From: Nonomuraea rhodomycinica
Lineage (GTDB): Bacteria; Actinomycetota; Actinomycetes; Streptosporangiales; Streptosporangiaceae
Direction of reading: 5' to 3'
Assembly: GCF_013363995.1 (NCBI RefSeq)
Contig: NZ_JABWGO010000006.1
Coordinates: forward strand, 351,481-415,480
DNA length: 64,000 nt
Position 1 is the stretch's first letter. Every line of letters begins with the position of its first letter. The position numbers and the translations under genes are program-made. The notes under the pieces are model-generated. The model made no database searches and was not told the DNA's origin. It saw only the letters and a program-made list of their open reading frames with translations. Positions 25,107 to 33,281 of this stretch are shown here, one piece after another.

Positions 25107-26080
25107 CGAGCATCAAGCAGCCGGGCGAGAAGAACCTCATGCTCTTCTCCGGCCGGGCCTACCCCGAGCTGGCCGAGGAGGTCGCCGAGCACGTCGGCGT
25201 CTCGCTCACCCCGACCAAGCTGGTCGACTTCGCCAACGGCGAGATCTACGCCCGCTACCTCGAATCCGTCCGCGGCTGCGACGCCTTCGTGATCCAGAGC
25301 CACACCTCGCCGATCAACCAGTGGATCATGGAGCAGCTCATCATGGTGGACGCGCTCAAGCGGGCCTCCGCCAAGCGCATCACCGTGGTCATGCCGTTCT
25401 TCGGCTACGCGCGCCAGGACAAGAAGGGGCGCGGGCGCGAGCCCATCACCGCCCGGCTCATGGCCGACCTGTTCAAGACCGCGGGCGCCGACCGGCTCAT
25501 GTCGATCGACCTGCACACCTCGCAGATCCAGGGCTTCTTCGACGGCCCGGTGGACCACCTGTTCGCCATGCCGGTCCTGGAGAGCTACCTGAAGAACAAG
25601 CTCGACCTGGCCACCACCACGGTCGTCTCGCCCGACACCGGCCGCGTCCGGCTGTCGGAGCGCTGGGCCGACACGCTGGGCACGCCGCTCGCCTTCATCC
25701 ACAAGCGGCGCGACCTCGACGTGGCCAACCAGGTGAAGGTCAACGAGGTCGTCGGCAAGGTGCGCGGCCGTACCTGCGTGCTCATCGACGACATGATCGA
25801 CACGGCCGGCACGATCTGCAAGGCGGCCGACGCCCTGTACGAGCAGGGCGCGACCAACGTGATCGTCGCCGCCACCCACGCGGTCTTCTCCGACCCGGCC
25901 GTCGACCGGCTGAAGAACTCCCGCATCAGCGAGGTCATCGTGACCAACACGCTGCCGCTGTCGCAGGAGGCCCGCTTCGACAAGCTCACCGTGCTGTCCA
26001 TCGCGCCGCTCATCGCCCGCGCCATCACCGAGGTCTTCACCGACGGCTCGGTCACGAGCCTGTTCGAGGGCGACACCTGA
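25103..26080 (+). CDS. prs: ribose-phosphate pyrophosphokinase
   Basis: Prs converts ribose-5-phosphate and ATP to PRPP for nucleotides, histidine and tryptophan. The 325-residue protein has NLMLFSGRAYPELAEEVAEH, FANGEIYARYLESVRG, the metal/ATP region VMPFFGYARQDKKGRGREPI, SIDLHTSQIQGFF and the PRPP-binding loop VLIDDMIDTAGTICKAA. The start is GTG 25103, overlapping the glmU stop, a conserved glmU-prs arrangement that couples translation. Confidence 0.97.
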   Translation: MTSIKQPGEKNLMLFSGRAYPELAEEVAEHVGVSLTPTKLVDFANGEIYARYLESVRGCDAFVIQSHTSPINQWIMEQLIMVDALKRASAKRITVVMPFFGYARQDKKGRGREPITARLMADLFKTAGADRLMSIDLHTSQIQGFFDGPVDHLFAMPVLESYLKNKLDLATTTVVSPDTGRVRLSERWADTLGTPLAFIHKRRDLDVANQVKVNEVVGKVRGRTCVLIDDMIDTAGTICKAADALYEQGATNVIVAATHAVFSDPAVDRLKNSRISEVIVTNTLPLSQEARFDKLTVLSIAPLIARAITEVFTDGSVTSLFEGDT

Positions 26081-26179
26081 GCCGGTAAGCTTTGTTGGTC
26101 GCGCTCGTAACGCCTTCCGCTAGGGCGGGTGAGGGAGAGCGCCACAGATCCCGTTCGCTGAGCATCCCTAGGAGATGTC

Positions 26180-26803
26180 GTGTCCGAAGTACGTATCGCC
26201 GCCGAGTCGCGCACCACGTTCGGCAAGGGCGCCGCCCGCAAGATCCGCCGCTCCGACAAGGTGCCGGCCGTCCTCTACGGGCACGGCATCGAGCCCAAGC
26301 ACCTGACGCTGCCGGGTCACGAGGTCCTCCTCGCCCTGCGCACGCCCAACGTGCTGATCCGCCTCCAGGGCGACGGCGTCGACGAGCTGGCCCTGCCCAA
26401 GGGCGTCCAGCGCGACCCGATCAAGGGCTTCGTCGAGCACGTCGACCTGCTGCTGGTCAAGCGGGGCGAGAAGGTCACCGTCGAGATCCCGGTCACCACG
26501 GTCGGCGACGTCAACTCCGAGGGCATCCTGGACCTCCAGATGACCTCCGTCGCCGTCGAGGCCGAGGCCACCCACATCCCCACCGGCGTCGAGGTCGACG
26601 TCGAGGGCCTGGAGGTGGGCGTCGCCATCACCGCCGGCGAGCTGAAGCTGCCGCAGGGCGCCACGCTGACCGCCGACCCGGAGGCCGTCATCCTCCAGGT
26701 CAGCGCCAAGCCGACCGAGGCCCCCGCCGAGGAGGAGGGCGCCGAGGGCGAGGCCGCCGAGGCCGCCACCGAGGGCGAGAGCGCCGAGGCCGCCGCCGAG
26801 TAG
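26180..26803 (+). CDS. rplY: 50S ribosomal protein bL25 (CTC form)
   Basis: bL25 binds 5S rRNA in the large subunit. The 207-residue protein is the long CTC type: an N-terminal L25 beta-barrel (SEVRIAAESRTTFGKGAARK, VPAVLYGHGIEPKHLTL), a C-terminal TL5 domain (LDLQMTSVAVEAEATHIP, LEVGVAITAGELKLPQG) and a Glu/Ala-rich tail typical of actinobacteria. GTG 26180 follows AGGAGA. It is followed by a strong GC-rich hairpin and then pth. Confidence 0.96.
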   Translation: MSEVRIAAESRTTFGKGAARKIRRSDKVPAVLYGHGIEPKHLTLPGHEVLLALRTPNVLIRLQGDGVDELALPKGVQRDPIKGFVEHVDLLLVKRGEKVTVEIPVTTVGDVNSEGILDLQMTSVAVEAEATHIPTGVEVDVEGLEVGVAITAGELKLPQGATLTADPEAVILQVSAKPTEAPAEEEGAEGEAAEAATEGESAEAAAE

Positions 26804-26812
26804 TCACCGGAC

Positions 26813-26846
26813 GACGGGGCGGCCGGCGACGTCCGGCCGCCCCGTC
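26813..26846 (+). terminator. 14-bp GC-rich hairpin after rplY
   Basis: GACGGGGCGGCCGG (26813-26826) pairs perfectly with 26833-26846 around a 6-base loop, 10 bases after the rplY stop. There is no T-run, as is usual for actinobacterial terminator-like hairpins. It may attenuate readthrough into pth. Confidence 0.6.
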
Positions 26847-26881
26847 CCCGCGTCTTGGCCGCTCCAGCCTGAGGAGACTTC

Positions 26882-27466
26882 ATGGACCGCTGGCTCATCG
26901 CCGGGCTGGGCAACCCCGGCGCCGAATACGCCGGCCACCGGCACAACGCCGGCTTCATGGTGCTCGACGAGCTGGCCGCGCGGGCCGGCGGCCGGTTCAA
27001 GGCGCACAAGAGCAGGGCCGAGGTGCTGGAGACCCGCGCCGCGATCCTCGCCAAGCCGCTCACGTACATGAACCTGTCGGGCGGCCCGCTCAAGGCCCTG
27101 TCCGACTTCTACAAGATCGGCCCCGACCGCCTGATCGTCGTCCACGACGAGCTGGACGTGCCCTACGGCGCGCTGCGCGCCAAGCTCGGCGGCGGCGACA
27201 ACGGCCACAACGGCCTCAAGTCGATCACCAAGTCGCTGGGCACCCGCGACTACCTGCGCGTCCGCTTCGGCATCGGGCGCCCGCCGGGCCGCATGGACCC
27301 GGCCGCCTTCGTGCTGCGCGACTTCGCCACCGCCGAGCGCAAGGACCTGCCCTTCCTCGTGGACCGCGCCGCCGACGTGGTCGAGTCGCTCATGGAGCAC
27401 GGGCTCGAAGTAACCCAGAACGAGTTCCACCGGGCAGATCTCAAGATTTCCGGCCCTCCACGCTGA
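26882..27466 (+). CDS. pth: peptidyl-tRNA hydrolase
   Basis: Pth releases tRNA from peptidyl-tRNA dropped by ribosomes. The 194-residue protein has the start WLIAGLGNPGAEYAGHRHNA with the catalytic histidine in the HRHNAGF block, AKPLTYMNLSGGPL, VVHDELDVPYGALRAKLGG with the key aspartate, and GDNGHNGLKSI. The ATG follows GAGGAGAC. rplY-pth is a standard actinobacterial pair. The exopolysaccharide/sulfation block starts directly after it, where other actinobacteria have different genes. Confidence 0.97.
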   Translation: MDRWLIAGLGNPGAEYAGHRHNAGFMVLDELAARAGGRFKAHKSRAEVLETRAAILAKPLTYMNLSGGPLKALSDFYKIGPDRLIVVHDELDVPYGALRAKLGGGDNGHNGLKSITKSLGTRDYLRVRFGIGRPPGRMDPAAFVLRDFATAERKDLPFLVDRAADVVESLMEHGLEVTQNEFHRADLKISGPPR

Positions 27467-27558
27467 TCCCCGCATAGGTCCGTTCGCGACCACGCCGAGG
27501 TGGCTGACGCTACTATCTGGTGACTGTCGGTTACGAACTGATCACAGGGGGCGTTGCG

Positions 27559-29019
27559 GTGAGCGACGGCGAGGGCCTGCTGACCGTCGTCGGTTTCGGT
27601 CCCGGCTCCTCGTGGACCGTGCGGCCACGGCTGCCCGGATGGGTGCGGGCCTACCGGGTGCGCGCCTTCGCGGCCGACCTGCTCGGCGCCGCCGCCGGCT
27701 CCGCCGGGGCGTTCTTCCTGCGCTTCGGCGAGCTGACGCCCTACGCCGCGCCGTACCTGCTGGTCAGCGCCCTGCTGCCGGTGGTGTGGATCATCGCGGT
27801 CGCGCTCAACCGCGCCTACCAGCCGCGCATGATCGGCATCGGCTCCGACGAGTTCCGCCGCGTCGTGCAGTGCGGCGTCGCGCTGACCGCCGCCACCGCC
27901 ATCGGCTCCTACCTCACCAAGACCGACGTCGCGCGCGGCTACGTCGTCCTGGCGTTGCCGCTGGTGACGCTCATCACGCTGCTGCTCAGGTACGCGTTGC
28001 GCCGCTCGCTGCACCGCCGCCGGGCCCGCGGCGCCTGCATGCGCAGGGTCGTCGCCGTGGGTCACGCCGCCTCGGTGGCCGAGCTGGTGCAGCTCTTCCG
28101 GCGCGAGCGGTACCACGGCATGGAGATCGTCGCCGCCTGCCTGCCTGCCGAGGCCGCCGGCGGTCAGGTGGCCGGTGTGCCCGTCGGCGGCGACTTCAGC
28201 GACGTGCCGATCGTCGTCGACCAGGCGCGCGCCGACACCGTGGCCGTGCTGGCCTGCCCCGAGATGGACGGCGTGGCGCTGCGCCGGCTCGCCTGGCGCC
28301 TGGAGCGCACCCACACCGAGCTGGTGGTCGCGCCCGCGCTGATGGAGGTGGCCGGGCCGCGCACCACGATCAGGCCCGCCGCCGGGCTCCCGCTGCTGCA
28401 CGTCGAGCACCCCGAGCTCACCGGCGCCCGCCAGCTCGTCAAGAACGCCTTCGACCGGGTCGTGGCCGCCGCCCTGCTGGTCCTGCTGGCCCCGCTGCTG
28501 CTCACGCTGGCCGTGGCGGTGCGCGCGACCAGCCCGGGCCCGGCCCTGTTCCGGCAGACCCGCGTCGGCCGGGACGGCAGGCCGTTCACGATCCTGAAGT
28601 TCCGCACGATGCGGCGCGGCGCCGAGCACCAGAAGATCACTCTCGTCAGCGACGCCGACGGGGTGCTGTTCAAGATCCGCAACGATCCGCGGGTCACCCC
28701 GCTCGGCTCCCTCATGCGCCGCCACTCCCTCGACGAGCTGCCGCAGCTCGTCAACGTGGTCCTCGGGCACATGTCGCTCGTGGGCCCCCGTCCGCCCCTC
28801 CCCGAAGAGGTCGACCGGTACGGCGACGACGTGCGCCGCCGCCTGCTCGTACGCCCCGGTCTGACCGGCCTGTGGCAGGTGAGCGGCAGATCGGACCTGT
28901 CGTGGGAGGAATCCGTCCGCCTCGACCTGCGTTACGTGGAGAACTGGTCCCTCATGCTCGACCTGCAGATCCTGTGGAAGACTTGGTCGGCCGTCGCCCG
29001 CGGGCAAGGAGCTTACTGA
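27559..29019 (+). CDS. polyprenyl-phosphate sugar-1-phosphate transferase (WbaP/CpsE type), exopolysaccharide initiation
   Basis: The 486-residue membrane protein would start a glycan by moving a sugar-1-phosphate from a nucleotide sugar onto undecaprenyl phosphate. It has several N-terminal membrane helices, a central nucleotide-binding-like domain (RRVVAVGHAASVAELVQLFR), then a further hydrophobic hairpin (FDRVVAAALLVLLAPLLLTL) and the catalytic domain: GPALFRQTRVGRDGRPF, ILKFRTMR, DELPQLVNVVLGHMSLVGPR and RPGLTGLWQVSGRS. GTG 27559 has AGGGGG upstream; GTG 27520 is a weaker alternative. It is the first gene of the sulfation/polysaccharide region and its stop overlaps cysQ (TGATG). Confidence 0.93.
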   Translation: MSDGEGLLTVVGFGPGSSWTVRPRLPGWVRAYRVRAFAADLLGAAAGSAGAFFLRFGELTPYAAPYLLVSALLPVVWIIAVALNRAYQPRMIGIGSDEFRRVVQCGVALTAATAIGSYLTKTDVARGYVVLALPLVTLITLLLRYALRRSLHRRRARGACMRRVVAVGHAASVAELVQLFRRERYHGMEIVAACLPAEAAGGQVAGVPVGGDFSDVPIVVDQARADTVAVLACPEMDGVALRRLAWRLERTHTELVVAPALMEVAGPRTTIRPAAGLPLLHVEHPELTGARQLVKNAFDRVVAAALLVLLAPLLLTLAVAVRATSPGPALFRQTRVGRDGRPFTILKFRTMRRGAEHQKITLVSDADGVLFKIRNDPRVTPLGSLMRRHSLDELPQLVNVVLGHMSLVGPRPPLPEEVDRYGDDVRRRLLVRPGLTGLWQVSGRSDLSWEESVRLDLRYVENWSLMLDLQILWKTWSAVARGQGAY

Positions 29020-29780
29020 TGACGATTCGCGACGACCACGCCCTCGCTGCCGACCTCGCCACGGAGGCGGGCGAGCGGCTGCTCGCGCTCCGCGCCCGCG
29101 AGGGTTTCGCCGACCCGGCCGGGCTGCGCGCCCTCGGCGACCGGGCCTCCCACGTGTTCCTCATGGAGTCGCTGTCGCGCCTGCGCCCGAGCGACTGCGT
29201 GCTGTCGGAGGAGTCGAGCCGCGAGGACCGCCTCGACCCGCGCCGGCTGAGCGCTCCCCGCGTGTGGATCGTCGATCCGCTCGACGGCACCCGGGAGTTC
29301 GCCGAGGAGGGCAGGTCCGACTGGGCCGTCCACGTCGCGCTGTGGGAGGGCGACCGGCTCACCGCCGGAGCCGTGGCGCTGCCCGCCCAGGGCCGCACGC
29401 TCAGCACCGGCGAGCCGCCCAAGCTGCCGGCCCACCGCGGCAGGTTCCGCATCGCGGTCAGCCGCACCCGCCCGCCGGAGTTCGTCCAGAAGCTCGCCTA
29501 CCTCGTCGGCGCCGACCTCGTGCCCATCGGCTCGGCCGGAGCGAAGATCTCCGCGGTGCTCACCGGCGAGGTCGAGGCATACGTCCACGCCGGCGGCCAG
29601 TACGAGTGGGACTCCGCCGCGCCGGTGGCCGTCGCACAGGCCGCGGGAGCCCACACCAGTCGCATCGACGGCACGCCGCTCACCTACAACAGACCGGATC
29701 CCTCGCTACCGGATATCCTTGTTTCCCTACCGGACTTGGCGTCTACCCTGCTCGCCGGGATCCGGGACCTGCACCGCTAA
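29019..29780 (+). CDS. cysQ: 3'(2'),5'-bisphosphate nucleotidase (CysQ-like)
   Basis: CysQ removes PAP, the by-product left when a sulfotransferase uses PAPS, by hydrolysing it to AMP and phosphate. The 253-residue protein is of the inositol-monophosphatase superfamily: CVLSEESSRED supplies an acidic metal ligand, WIVDPLDGTREF is the signature metal site, and YVHAGGQYEWDSAAPVAVA is the C-terminal metal motif. ATG 29019 overlaps the previous stop and has AAGGAG upstream. cysD follows after 18 bases, so PAPS supply and PAP removal are in one operon. Confidence 0.92.
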   Translation: MTIRDDHALAADLATEAGERLLALRAREGFADPAGLRALGDRASHVFLMESLSRLRPSDCVLSEESSREDRLDPRRLSAPRVWIVDPLDGTREFAEEGRSDWAVHVALWEGDRLTAGAVALPAQGRTLSTGEPPKLPAHRGRFRIAVSRTRPPEFVQKLAYLVGADLVPIGSAGAKISAVLTGEVEAYVHAGGQYEWDSAAPVAVAQAAGAHTSRIDGTPLTYNRPDPSLPDILVSLPDLASTLLAGIRDLHR

Positions 29781-29798
29781 CCGCCGGAGGAAGCTCCC

Positions 29799-30713
29799 AT
29801 GCTCCAGCGCGACTACACGACGTCGCAGCTCGACGTGCTCGAGGCCGAAGCCATTCACATCATGCGCGAAGTCGCGGCGGAGTTCGAGCGTCCCTGTCTG
29901 CTTTTCTCCGGCGGCAAGGACTCCATCGTCATGCTGCGCATCGCCGAGAAGGCGTTCTGGCCCGCGGCGATCCCCTTCCCCCTCATGCACGTCGACACCG
30001 GTCACAACTTCGACGAGGTCATCGAGTTCCGCGACCGCCGCTCCCAGGAGCTCGGCGCGCGGCTCATCGTGGCCAGCGTCCAGGACTCGATCGACCAGGG
30101 CCGCGTGGTCGAGGACACCGGCCGGCGCGCCTCGCGCAACCGCCTGCAGACCACCACGCTGCTCGACGCCATCGAGGAGCACGAGTTCGACGCGGTCTTC
30201 GGCGGCGCCCGGCGCGACGAGGAGAAGGCGCGGGCCAAGGAGCGGGTGTTCTCCTTCCGCGACGACTTCGGCCAGTGGGACCCGAAGAACCAGCGTCCGG
30301 AGCTGTGGAACCTCTACAACTCCCGCATCCGCAAGGGCGAGCACATCCGCGTCTTCCCGCTGTCCAACTGGACCGAGCTCGACGTCTGGGACTACATCCG
30401 GCGCGAGGGCATCGAGATCCCGTCGATCTACTTCGCCCACACCCGCAAGGTGTTCGAGCGCGACGGCATGCTGCTGCCCGACTCCGAGGTCGTCCAGCGC
30501 GGCGACGACGAGCCGCTGTTCGAGGCCGTGGTGCGCTACCGCACCGTCGGCGACATGACCTGCACCGGAGCGGTGCAGTCCACGGCCGTCACGGTCGAGG
30601 AGATCATCGAGGAGATCGCGGCCACCCGGATCACCGAGCGCGGGGCCACCAGGGCCGACGACCGCGCCTCGGAGGCCGCCATGGAGGACCGCAAGCGGGA
30701 AGGCTACTTCTAG
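29799..30713 (+). CDS. cysD: sulfate adenylyltransferase subunit 2
   Basis: CysD with CysN forms APS from ATP and sulfate. The 304-residue protein has the PP-loop CLLFSGGKDSIVMLRIAEKA (about 35-55), MHVDTGHNFDEVIEFRDRR, GGARRDEEKARAKERVFSFR and the terminal KREGYF, all typical of CysD. GGAGGAAG precedes ATG 29799. cysN starts 4 bases after its stop. No cysH or sulfite reductase genes are close by, so the APS made here is probably meant for PAPS. Confidence 0.97.
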   Translation: MLQRDYTTSQLDVLEAEAIHIMREVAAEFERPCLLFSGGKDSIVMLRIAEKAFWPAAIPFPLMHVDTGHNFDEVIEFRDRRSQELGARLIVASVQDSIDQGRVVEDTGRRASRNRLQTTTLLDAIEEHEFDAVFGGARRDEEKARAKERVFSFRDDFGQWDPKNQRPELWNLYNSRIRKGEHIRVFPLSNWTELDVWDYIRREGIEIPSIYFAHTRKVFERDGMLLPDSEVVQRGDDEPLFEAVVRYRTVGDMTCTGAVQSTAVTVEEIIEEIAATRITERGATRADDRASEAAMEDRKREGYF

Positions 30714-30717
30714 ACCG

Positions 30718-31980
30718 ATGGACATTCTGCGTTTCGCCACGGCGGGAAGCGTCGACGACGGCAAGTCCACCCTGATCGGGCGCCTGCTCTTCGACTCCAA
30801 GGCCATCTTCGAGGACCAGCTGGAGGCGGTCGAGCGCACCTCGCGCGACCGCGGCACCGAGTACACCGACCTGTCGCTGCTCACCGACGGCCTGCGGGCC
30901 GAGCGGGAGCAGGGCATCACGATCGACGTGGCCTACCGGTACTTCGCCACGCCACGCCGCAAGTTCATCATCGCCGACACCCCCGGGCACATCCAGTACA
31001 CCCGGAACATGGTCACCGGCGCCTCCACCGCCGACCTGGCGATCATCCTCATCGACGCCCGCAAGGGCGTGCTGGAGCAGTCGCGCCGCCACGCGTTCCT
31101 CACCTCGCTGCTGCGGGTGCCGCACCTGGTGCTCGCCGTCAACAAGATGGACCTGGTCGACTACTCCCAGGAACGCTTCGAGGAGATCCGCGAGGAGTTC
31201 ACGGCGTTCGCCTCCAAGCTCAACGTGGGCGACCTGACGTTCATCCCGATCTCCGCGCTCAACGGCGACAACGTCGTCTCCCGGTCGGAGAACATGCCCT
31301 GGTACAACGGCTCCTCGCTGCTGCACCATCTGGAGAACGTGCACATCGCCTCCGACCGCAACCTCGTCGACGTGCGCTTCCCCGTCCAGTACGTGATCCG
31401 CCCGCAGAAGGCCAACGACCACGCCTTCCATGACTACCGCGGCTACGCCGGGCAGGTCGCGGGCGGCGTGCTCAAGCCGGGCGACGAGGTCGTCCACCTG
31501 CCCTCGGGCCTGAACACCCGGATCGCCTCCATCGACACCTTCGACGGCCCCGTCGAGGAGGCATTCCCCCCGATGTCGGTCACCCTCCGCTTCGAGGACG
31601 ACCTCGACATCTCCCGCGGCGACATGATCGCCCGGCCCAACAACCGGCCGCACGTGGCCCAGGACCTCGACGCCATGGTCTGCTGGATGGCCGACGGCGC
31701 CAAGCTGGCGCCCCGGACCAAGCTCACCATCAAGCACACCACCCGTACGGCGCGGGCGCTCGTGCGCGACCTGCACTACCGGCTCGACGTCAACACGCTG
31801 CACCGCGACGAGGAGGCCACCTCGCTCGGCCTCAACGAGATCGGGCGCGTGTCGCTGCGGGTCACGCAGCCGCTGTTCGTCGACGACTACGCGCGCAACC
31901 GGCTCACGGGCGGCTTCATCCTGGTGGACGAGGCCACCAACGGCACGGTCGCCGCGGGCATGATCCTCGAAGCCCGCTGA
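30718..31980 (+). CDS. cysN: sulfate adenylyltransferase subunit 1 (GTPase)
   Basis: CysN is the GTPase that drives APS formation by CysD. The 420-residue protein has G1 ATAGSVDDGKSTLIGRLLFD, G2 around REQGITIDVAYRYF, G3 DTPGHIQYTRNM, G4 AVNKMDLVDY and G5-like PISALNGDNV, followed by two beta-barrel domains. It ends without the C-terminal APS-kinase domain found in many CysNC fusions; that activity lies 14 kb away in the gene at 45943-47178. The ATG is 5 bases from the cysD stop. Confidence 0.97.
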   Translation: MDILRFATAGSVDDGKSTLIGRLLFDSKAIFEDQLEAVERTSRDRGTEYTDLSLLTDGLRAEREQGITIDVAYRYFATPRRKFIIADTPGHIQYTRNMVTGASTADLAIILIDARKGVLEQSRRHAFLTSLLRVPHLVLAVNKMDLVDYSQERFEEIREEFTAFASKLNVGDLTFIPISALNGDNVVSRSENMPWYNGSSLLHHLENVHIASDRNLVDVRFPVQYVIRPQKANDHAFHDYRGYAGQVAGGVLKPGDEVVHLPSGLNTRIASIDTFDGPVEEAFPPMSVTLRFEDDLDISRGDMIARPNNRPHVAQDLDAMVCWMADGAKLAPRTKLTIKHTTRTARALVRDLHYRLDVNTLHRDEEATSLGLNEIGRVSLRVTQPLFVDDYARNRLTGGFILVDEATNGTVAAGMILEAR

Positions 31981-32216
31981 CCTCCGCCCTCTCCGCCCCG
32001 GCCCTCGTCCCCTCCGGGACGGGGGCCGCGTCGTCACCGGCCTCCGCCTTCGGGACCCCGGGGCGGGGCCGGGTTGTCACCCGCCTCCCTCCTCAGGACG
32101 TCCTCCTCAGGACGCCGGCCCGCGTCATCGCCGGCCTTCATCCTCTCCGGGGCGGGGCCGGTCGGCTTTTCGGTTAGATCTTTTGGGGTTTCACCGACGC
32201 GCCCATTACTCTCCGC

Positions 32217-32249
32217 GCTAGTCTCATCACGTTCCGTGTAACGACTAGC
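32217..32249. promoter_or_regulatory. inverted repeat upstream of first sulfotransferase gene
   Basis: GCTAGTC (32217-32223) and GACTAGC (32243-32249) form a perfect 7-bp inverted repeat 19 bp apart, 20 bases before the GTG start. The 289-bp gap from cysN (31981-32269) becomes AT-richer from about 32165, as a promoter region would. No clear hexamer pair is visible. Confidence 0.3.
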
Positions 32250-32269
32250 ACAGGAAAGCCCATTCCCCC

Positions 32270-33187
32270 GTGACTCACCCTTCGACAGCCACCCGGGTGG
32301 TCTTCCTGGGCGGCCTCGGCCGTAGCGGCACCACGCTGCTGGAGAGGCTGCTGGGGGAGCTGCCCGGCGTGGCGCCCCTCGGTGAGGTCGTACACCTGTG
32401 GGCCCGCGGCGTCCTGGCCGGTGAGCCGTGCGGCTGCGGAAGGCCGTTCGGCGCGTGCCCGTTCTGGTCGGCCGTCGGCGAGCACGCGTTCGGCGGATGG
32501 ACCCAGCCGCTGGCCGAGCGGGTCCTCGCCCTGCGCCGCCGCGTCGACCGCACCCGCCGCGTCCTGCGCATCCGCCACCCCGACCTCGACGAGTACGTCC
32601 GCGCCTACCGCCGCGTCCACGACGCCGCCGCGCGGGTCGCGGGAGCGTCCGTCGTCATCGACTCCAGCAAGCACGCCTCCCTGGCCCACTGCCTGGCCGA
32701 GGGCGGGGCGAGCATCCACGTCGTCCACGTGGTGCGCGACCCGCGGGCCGTCGCCCACTCCTGGCGCAAGGCCGTGCGCCGGCCCGAGGACGGGCGGCCG
32801 ATGACCCGCTGGGGTCCCGCCCGCACCGCGCTCCACTGGAGCGCCCAGAACGCCGCCCTCGACCTCCTCGCCCGCCGTGACCGACGCGGCGCAGCGGACG
32901 TCCAGGTCACCCGGCTGCGCTACGAGGACCTCATCGCCGCACCGGAGGCCACGCTGACCGATCTCGCGCACCGGCTCGGGCTGCGCGCCGAGTTCCCGTT
33001 CGTGACCGGCTCGACGGCGCACATCACCACGGCCCACACGGTGTCGGGCAACCCCATGCGGTTCGCGGTGGGACCGGTCGGGCTGGCGCTCGACGAGTCG
33101 TGGCGCTCCGGCGCCCATCGCGGCCTGGTCGCCGCCCTCACCTGGCCGCTGCGCTCCCGGTACGGCTACCACGGGGTGACGGCATGA
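32270..33187 (+). CDS. PAPS-dependent sulfotransferase (type 1 of this locus)
   Basis: The 305-residue product has the 5'-phosphosulfate loop VVFLGGLGRSGTTLLERLL (about 10-28) and the 3'-phosphate-binding motif IHVVHVVRDPRAVAHSW, preceded by VVIDSSKHASLAH. This is the architecture of bacterial sulfotransferases of the Stf/carbohydrate type. Cysteines at GEPCGCGRPFGACPFW form a distinctive cluster. GTG 32270 has AGGAAAG upstream at a long spacing. It follows cysDN and precedes a glycosyltransferase gene through two mini-cistrons. The acceptor is presumably the glycan made by the locus. Confidence 0.88.
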   Translation: MTHPSTATRVVFLGGLGRSGTTLLERLLGELPGVAPLGEVVHLWARGVLAGEPCGCGRPFGACPFWSAVGEHAFGGWTQPLAERVLALRRRVDRTRRVLRIRHPDLDEYVRAYRRVHDAAARVAGASVVIDSSKHASLAHCLAEGGASIHVVHVVRDPRAVAHSWRKAVRRPEDGRPMTRWGPARTALHWSAQNAALDLLARRDRRGAADVQVTRLRYEDLIAAPEATLTDLAHRLGLRAEFPFVTGSTAHITTAHTVSGNPMRFAVGPVGLALDESWRSGAHRGLVAALTWPLRSRYGYHGVTA

Positions 33188-33234
33188 CCCGGCGGCTGCC
33201 GTTCCGGTACGGCCGCGACGGAGTGACGGCATGA
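33184..33234 (+). CDS. 16-residue mini-cistron 1
   Basis: ATG 33184 overlaps the sulfotransferase stop (ATGA) and opens a frame of 16 codons, MTRRLPFRYGRDGVTA, that ends in another ATGA. The peptide copies the sulfotransferase C-terminus pattern (RSRYGYHGVTA). It may be a translated coupling element rather than a functional peptide; no independent ribosome binding site is seen. Confidence 0.45.
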   Translation: MTRRLPFRYGRDGVTA

Positions 33235-33281
33235 GCCGGCGGCTGCGGTTCCGGTACGGCCGTCGAGGGGCGACGGCATGA
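33231..33281 (+). CDS. 16-residue mini-cistron 2
   Basis: ATG 33231 overlaps mini-cistron 1's stop and encodes MSRRLRFRYGRRGATA; its TGA overlaps the GT2 start at 33278. The very basic peptide is a diverged copy of mini-cistron 1. A ribosome finishing the sulfotransferase could pass through both by termination-reinitiation. Confidence 0.45.
   Translation: MSRRLRFRYGRRGATA

Larger units (their letters stand above)
33141..33281. repeat. 47-bp tandem repeat, three copies, spanning a gene junction
   Basis: Three copies (33141-33187, 33188-33234, 33235-33281) each end GTGACGGCATGA or GCGACGGCATGA and share CGGTACGGC in the middle. Copy one encodes the C-terminus of the sulfotransferase. Because every copy ends in ATGA, the array repeats a stop-start junction; the last ATG is the start of the GT2 gene. 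Confidence 0.9.
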
